From: Malania oleifera
Taxonomy: Eukaryota > Streptophyta > Magnoliopsida > Santalales > Ximeniaceae
Assembly (NCBI RefSeq): GCF_029873635.1
Contig: NC_080423.1
Span: 109,633,087 to 109,697,086 of the forward strand
Direction: 5' to 3'
Length of the DNA: 64,000 nucleotides
Part shown: one piece after another, positions 58,630 to 64,000 of the stretch
Layout: every line of letters starts with the position of its first letter
How positions within the stretch are numbered: position 1 is the stretch's first letter
Translations under genes and position numbers: made by a program
The notes under the pieces: generated by a model
Database searches by the model: none
What the model was told of the DNA's origin: nothing
The model's input: the letters and a program-made list of their open reading frames with translations, nothing else

Positions 58630-58870
58630 GGATTCGTCGACGAGCCACGTCATCTCATCGACGAGCCCTTAAGTAATTTCGTTAACAAACCTTACCCTTC
58701 GTCAACAAAATTCAGAGTAGCCCAAATTCTTCTCTCGGTATTTTCTTGTCGACGAGACGGGACCTCATCGACGAGGTCTTGAAGAACCCTCATCGACGAA
58801 CCCCTAAATTCGTCGACGAGGCCTGGAAATTTCCTGAAATTGTTATTATCTCCGCGTTCATCGACGAACT
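58630..58870. repeat. Palindrome array (about 9 copies) in a type-1 LTR
   Basis: TTCGTCGACGAG-like units every 20-35 bp, directly next to the minus-strand TATA-like TATAAATAG at 58615-58623 (antisense of CTATTTATA). Confidence 0.9.
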
Positions 58871-58948
58871 CTATTGCCTCCTTCGGTTGCTATTTCCATT
58901 TTCCTCCCTTTTTATTATTAAAATACTATTATTCTTTGGGTCACTACA

Positions 58949-59394
58949 GCTACTCCTGCTATTTTCCTGCTCAGTGCATTAGCCACCATGTTTGCTTTCC
59001 CTAGATGGTAGCTGATAGTACAATCATAATCTTTGATAAACTCTAACCATCTTCTCTTCCGCATATTCAAATATTTATAGGTGAAGAAATACTTTAAGCT
59101 TTCATGATTAGTGAAGATCTCGCATTTCCCATCATAAAGATAATGCTTCTAGATTTTCAGAGCATACACCACTACAGCTAACTTTAGATTGTGCACAGGG
59201 TAGTCCTTTTCATACTCTTTAAGCTTTCTAGATGTGTAGGCGATGACTTTCTCGTGCTGCATCAACATGCACCTGATTCCCTTCTGGGACGTGTCACTGT
59301 ATGTCACAAAACCATCTTCCCCTGATGGGATAGACAATACCGGTGTAGTGATCAACCGCCGCTTTAACTCCTTGAAGCTCTGCTCACACTCATC
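58949..59394 (-). mobile_element. G3 RNase H region
   Basis: Reads ECEQSFKELKRRLITTPVL, then YSDTSQKG, YTSRKLKEYEKDYPVHNLKL and the [12 protein letters not shown] block at about 58975-59010. It joins onto 61506 on one side (both edges share the FDWTD(E)C text, explaining the CATC duplication) and onto 52852 on the other. Confidence 0.85.
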
Positions 59395-60277
59395 TGTAAC
59401 TTCCCTCAATAAAATGCACATAATAAATACAATGGTCGACCCGAACCCGTGGGTAATGGGGACACCTGTTATACACAGCGGAAAACTTAGTAGCAGTAAA
59501 TATAAAAATCCATACATCCACCCATAAAACATAATACCAGAGCTTTTGTAACATCAATATACTGTTCATATGTACAATCTCCAAAAAGTCAAAATAACAT
59601 TAGGACTATGCAACAAAAATCTCCTAGTCCTAGCTCAGGGCTTACCCTTCTAGTATGGAAGCACCAATCACTCAACGGCGGCCCTGACCTGTCGGTCTCT
59701 CTGGGTTTCCTGAAAAATTTAATAATGTTGGGGTGAGACACTTCTCAGTAAGGGAAAGTAAACTAAATACAGCTGTGTGGCAACATGAATATTTAAAGTG
59801 GTTATACATATACAATACATTTCATAACTCTGGAAATAATCATAATATCATGCTGGATAATCATGTATTTTCATATTCGTTAATAAATCATAACATACAT
59901 AAACATCTGCTATAGCTCGTAATACTGAAAAGATACCCAAGATAAATAGTTAGCTAATGTCATGTATAACCCCCCATGACGGGTTGTGCAGCTCGAAGGC
60001 GGGACCCGAAAATGGCTAGCCTACCACTGCCGAATCAAATATGTCTGTAAGTACGATGGGCCCGCCACACCCTGGTCCGGATTGCCAGGTGGACGTCCAC
60101 ACTCTACTGAAAGCCACATCGACTATCCATCTCTCATCCCCTCGTGGAATGGTTAGCACTAATACGGCCTCGTGCCAAATCTGATCTACCCATAGCTACG
60201 GTACCGAGCTCCTGTTCTGAACTAAACTAACATCCTGGTTATGATAACATATAATACATGATCATACATAATATCAT

Positions 60278-60480
60278 TACGGCCTCGTGCCGAAAACATA
60301 GATACGGCATCGCGCCGAAATCATACATATGGCCTCGTGCCAAAATCATAGTAAATATGGCCTCGCGCCAATAATATCAATACGGCCTCGTGCCGATAGC
60401 ATAAATACATGGCCTCGTGCCAAAATCATATAAATACGGCCTCGTGCCGATAACATAAATATGGCCTCACGCCAAAATAC
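60278..60480. repeat. Minisatellite GGCCTCGTGCCG in a type-1 LTR
   Basis: About eight units of 22-28 bp, (T/A)(A/C)GGCCTCGTGCC(G/A)AAA with A/T-rich spacers, plus an outlier at 60163. The core is near-palindromic. The (+) LTR at 41415 has fewer copies of the same core. Confidence 0.92.
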
Positions 60481-61229
60481 ATTTCACGTATTTACATTTG
60501 AAAATAACTCATTTATCATATATTCGTCAACTCAATATAACATAACCCATCTTTCCAAAATACCTGAAAATGTATTTTACTCGTAAAAGCATTCATATCA
60601 TATCTCATTTTACATAAAATAATATTCATGCACACATGCTTTATTTAAAGTCATACTTCATATTTTAAAATCATGATTTTCTGAGATCTCATACATACGT
60701 ATACTTTTTAAGCATCATAGCAGTATTTTCCCAATCGTACATTTCATTCATAATAAACGAATATATCATATGTCTTTCTGAAAATAAATTTACTCATAAT
60801 CAATAATAGTTTGCATGGAAAAGAACTGCTTTAGTTTACTTCCTTACTTGGATACTGAGAAAGCCCCATAAAATCTTAGCCTGACCCCGTAGGATTTCCT
60901 ACTCAATATCCTGAAACTCAAAATCCCCAGTACTAAATATCAGTATTTTCATGCGTACGTCAATTTCTATAATTACCATAAAGTCTAATTTGGCTTAAAA
61001 AGCCTTACCTCAATTTTGGGATGATTTCCAACTTCGTTTTCCCGACGATCCGATCTGGCAAACTTGCAAGGAACTTCGCCAGGAGCGTCGTGGTAGCCTC
61101 AGATCTTCGATCCGGCGTAAAACCAGCCCAAAATTGAAAAGAGAGAGTGAGAGAGCCGAAGAGGAGAGAAAGGAGAGAGAGAGGCTTCTTAAAAAATGAA
61201 ATATTTCCTGGATTTCCATATTTATAAAG

Positions 61230-61425
61230 CAGCGAGATTCGTCGACGAGCCCGACCTTCGTCGACGAGTCCTTCACAAATTTCGTTGACGAGACTCTGTA
61301 TTCGTCGACGAAATTCAGGCTACCTTAGAACCCCTCTCGGTATTTTCTCGTCGACGAAACCCTGTGTTCGTCGAGGAAATCTTTAAAGGCTTTGTCGACG
61401 AAACCCTGTGTTCGTCGACGAAGCT
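61230..61425. repeat. Palindrome array (about 8 copies) in a type-1 LTR
   Basis: Units such as TTCGTCGACGAAAT and CTCGTCGACGAAAC. The least decayed array in the window: most units keep the full GTCGAC core. Confidence 0.92.
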
Positions 61426-61505
61426 TGGCAGCTTCCCTCTTTTCCCTTTTTCAAAATTTCTTTTCCTTATTATTTAAATTTCATTTAAAAATTCGGGTCG
61501 TTACA

Positions 61506-63994
61506 CATCGGTCCAATCAAATTTCACGTTCTTTCTCGTGAGTCGTATCAGTAGACCTAATAATCTGGAGAAGCCATCCACGAAATATCGGTAGTACCCT
61601 ACCAAACCTAGGAAGTTTCTGACCTCCTGAACATTCACTAGTCGCACCCAACTTACTATTGCCTCTATTTTACTTGGATCAACTGAGATACTATCCCCGG
61701 AGATCACATGCCTAAGGAAAGTAACTTTCCTCAACTAGAATTCACATTTCTTGAATTTAGCATACAATTTCATTTCCCTTGGCACCTGCAAAACCAATCT
61801 AAAATGACACTCATGCTCCTCGAGACTCTTCGAGTATACCAATATATCATCAATGAACACCACAAAAAACTGGTCTAAGTATTGATGGAACACCCGATTC
61901 ATTAAATTCATAAACACCGTTGATGTGTTTGTCAATCCGAACGACATTACCACGAACTTGTAGTGCCCGTACTTGGTTCGAAATGCTGCCTTTGATATGT
62001 CCTCTACCTTGACTTTTACCTAGTGATAGCCTGACCGAAGGTCAATTTTGGAGTAGACCTGGGTCCCTTGGAGTTGGTCAAATAAATCATCAATTTTAGG
62101 AAGAGGATATTTAATTTTGACTATCAGTTTATTTATTTCTCTATAATCTATACACATCCTCATGGCCCCATCTTTCTTTTTCACAAATAGAACTGGGGTT
62201 CCCCAAGGTGACACACTAGGCCTGATAAACCCTTTATCCAATAACTTCTGCAATAGATCTTTCAATTCCTTCAATTCGGCTAGAGCTATTTTGTACGGCG
62301 CTTTAGATATTGGTGCCAACCCTGGTAACAGATCCACGGTAAATTTGATCTCTCGATCTGGTGGTAAATCAAGTAATTCCTCTGGAAAAATATCTGAAAA
62401 TTCTTTAACCACTAGAATATCAACCTGTTTCAATTCTTCCTTTAGCAGCTCTTTTATGTAAGCAACATATCCCTAGAATCCACCCTGGATCAATCTTGTC
62501 GCCTGAATAGCTGACACTAGCTGTGGCGAGGCACGCACATATGAACTCACAAATTTGTATTCTTGCTCACCTGGGGGGTCTTAAAATCACTTCCTTTTTA
62601 TGGCAATCTATGTCGGCGTGATTGGCTGCCAGCCAATCCATACCTAATATTACATCAAACCCCTGCATATATAATATCACGAGATCAGCTGGTAGTACTT
62701 TCCAATGAATGCCCATTGGAAAGTTCCTAAGTACCTTCCTACACCTCACAATAGATCCTGTCAGCGTGGCTACAAACAACTTAACATCTAACAACTGTGC
62801 CTCTACCTCAGTTACTTTAACATACCCCGCCGATACAAAGGAATGGATGTCACCTATGTCAAATAAAACAACAAATTTATATGGTAAAACAGTAAGGATA
62901 CCTGTCACAACGTCTCCATCAGTCTCAGCATCTCTTAGTGTCAATGCATAAACCCTTGCCAGTACTGTGTTCCTCTGCTGGCCCCTAGAGGGGGCCTGAA
63001 AACCACCCCAAAGTGGTCTATGAGTTGGTGCGTGGATTGGCGGTCCCCGACATGATTGTGCCATATGGCCAAATATCCCGCATTGATAGCAAACATTTTC
63101 TCCCAACTGACATTCACCTGGGTGCCTCCGACCACATTTAGGACAAATAGGAATAATCTGCCCACCCTGAACACCAATGTGCCCCATCATCTGTCTCTGG
63201 CCTCCTCCATATCGGTCTCCTCTTCGTGGGCTCTCGTTAGGACCTACTAGGAAACCCAGTGGCACGAGCCTCATTTTCTAGTTCGGTACTCCTACATCTG
63301 TCTGCTCACTCTCCTCTACTACTATAGCTCTGTCAACCAGGTTAAAGAAATTCTGCATCTTCAGTACTACCACCTGCTTGTATATATCTCGTCTCAAACC
63401 CCGCTCAAACATTTTGGCTTTCTTAACTTCATCTGGTACTATATATGGAGCGAATCGTGACAACTCGATGAATTTCACTGCATACTACTGAACTTTCAAC
63501 GATTCCTGAGTCAAACTCATAAACTCCTATACTTTAGCCTCTCTGACCATGGCAGGATAGTATCTGTCAAAGAATATGTCTCTGAATCGGGCCCAGGTCA
63601 TCGACATTGGGATAGGTCTCTGCTCCTCTAGCAATTTCATGATCGTCGACCATCTCTCGGCCTTTTCTGCCAACTTATACGTGGCGTAAAGGACCCTCTG
63701 CTCGTCGGTGTAGTGAAGCACCGTCAGTATCTTTTCTATCTCCTATATATAGTTCTCTGCAACTGCAGAATTAGTTATTCCCGAAAATGTTAGAGGGTTC
63801 ATCTTCATGAATTTTTCTATCGTGCACCCCTACGTAGTAGATGGACCTCCCTGCTCCCTAGAGTTCCGTGCAATCTCAACCATGACTTGCTGAGCTACGT
63901 TGCGTAAGACAGCATCTGAGTCCCCGCCTCCCATGCTTGACGACCCCGTTTCATCATCGCCGCTAGCGTGGGCACTGCTACCTCCTGGGTCCAT
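61506..63994 (-). mobile_element. G3 gag, protease and RT region
   Basis: gag starts at 63994 (MDPGGSSAHASGDD). A gag core HYTDEQRVLYATYKLAEKAE lies near 63700. Two Cys-rich stretches, one the zinc knuckle CYQCGIFGHMAQSC, lie at about 63050-63150. The protease region is near 62850, followed by the DVILGMDWL block near 62640. RT has [20 protein letters not shown] (about 62200) and the YVDD-equivalent region [19 protein letters not shown] (about 61850). Ends at the 59395-61505 LTR. Confidence 0.85.
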
Positions 63995-64000
63995 CCTGCA

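Larger units (their letters stand above)
52853..58948 (-). mobile_element. Solo LTR, type 1 (Ty3/gypsy), enlarged by two further LTRs
   Basis: Runs TGTAACGACC to GGGTCACTACA and splits G3 between RNase H and integrase. Flanks GTTGC (52848-52852) and GCTAC (58949-58953) agree at 3 of 5, both differences transitions. Own text: 52853-52983, 54880-55834 and 57858-58948. It is collinear with the minus-strand type-1 LTR at 5832-7812 (for example ACAATACCAGAGTGCTAAAT in both). Palindrome array 58630-58870, AG run 58557-58580, leader block 58405-58500. Confidence 0.85.
59395..61505 (-). mobile_element. Solo LTR, type 1 (Ty3/gypsy), in G3 RT/RNase H junction
   Basis: Plus-strand ends TGTAACTTCCC and CGGGTCGTTACA, flanked by CATC (59391-59394 and 61506-61509). 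Conserved hairpin 59729-59755, GGCCTCGTGCCG minisatellite 60278-60480, leader block 61010-61110, palindrome array 61230-61425. No internal region. Confidence 0.88.
52444..64000 (-). mobile_element. Older Ty3/gypsy copy (gag to integrase), split by insertions, runs off right edge
   Basis: Copy 'G3', minus strand, in three visible pieces: 63994-61506 (gag, protease, RT), 59394-58949 (RNase H) and 52852-52444 (integrase zinc-binding part). The gaps are LTR insertions. G2's LTR end (52443) meets the integrase piece. The 5' LTR lies beyond base 64000. Wording matches G1 and G2 (Tekay/Del-like). Broken fossil with numerous lesions. It must be the oldest layer of this cluster because the others interrupt it. 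Confidence 0.87.

Overview
This is nuclear DNA from a eudicot plant, probably a long-lived or woody species with a repeat-rich genome. The evidence is an intron-rich DEK gene, an intronless PPR gene, long (about 1.8-2.7 kb) Ty3/gypsy LTRs primed by initiator tRNA-Met, plant RTE and L1 LINEs, tRNA-derived SINEs and a nuclear copy of plastid trnM. I do not name a species.

Layout. 1-230: the first exon of a probable SWI3A-type chromatin-remodelling gene reading leftward out of the window. 231-3874: AT-rich spacer with LINE, MITE-like and LTR debris. 3875-13670: an LTR-retrotransposon nest. Two type-3 LTR pieces are followed by one gypsy copy with both LTRs (5155-13670), whose 5' LTR holds two further solo LTRs, each with target-site duplications. 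13671-19144: a LINE tail, a PPR E-class gene (14335-15879, +) and a 5'-truncated RTE LINE with a perfect 16-bp target duplication. 19145-19927 (-): an intronless NDR1/HIN1-like LEA_2 membrane protein. 21962-37095 (-): a DEK-domain chromatin gene of 11 coding exons, which sum to exactly 549 codons. Its introns carry a SINE, a plastid trnM insertion, an L1 remnant, gypsy debris and a second SINE. 38509-64000: TE-dominated sequence. It holds a non-autonomous hAT-like element with a Copia LTR inside, a type-1 solo LTR with a type-2 solo LTR inside, a remnant of an En/Spm (Ptta)-type transposase gene with recognisable introns, a minus-strand gypsy copy with a 2.7-kb type-3 LTR, and an older minus-strand gypsy copy running off the right edge that is split by two LTR insertions, one of which holds two more solo LTRs.

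The host genes do not form an operon or pathway. DEK and SWI3A-type proteins act on chromatin, PPR E-class proteins act on organellar RNA, and NHL proteins sit in membranes and are often linked to stress or defence.

The most unusual signals are in the LTRs. Three sequence-distinct LTR types share the same internal plan: (i) in types 1 and 2, a dense array of a CG-rich palindrome (core GTCGAC) just upstream of a TATA box; (ii) a GTAAGG splice-donor-like site in a leader; (iii) a family-specific short tandem-repeat tract; (iv) a short conserved hairpin, ACTGAGAGGTGTCTCACC; and (v) a TTTTTCAG-like acceptor 15-25 bases later. A Copia LTR family here carries an analogous palindrome array. Nine solo LTRs against one copy with both LTRs suggests strong recombinational loss.

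All reading was by eye. Boundaries without target duplications are approximate.
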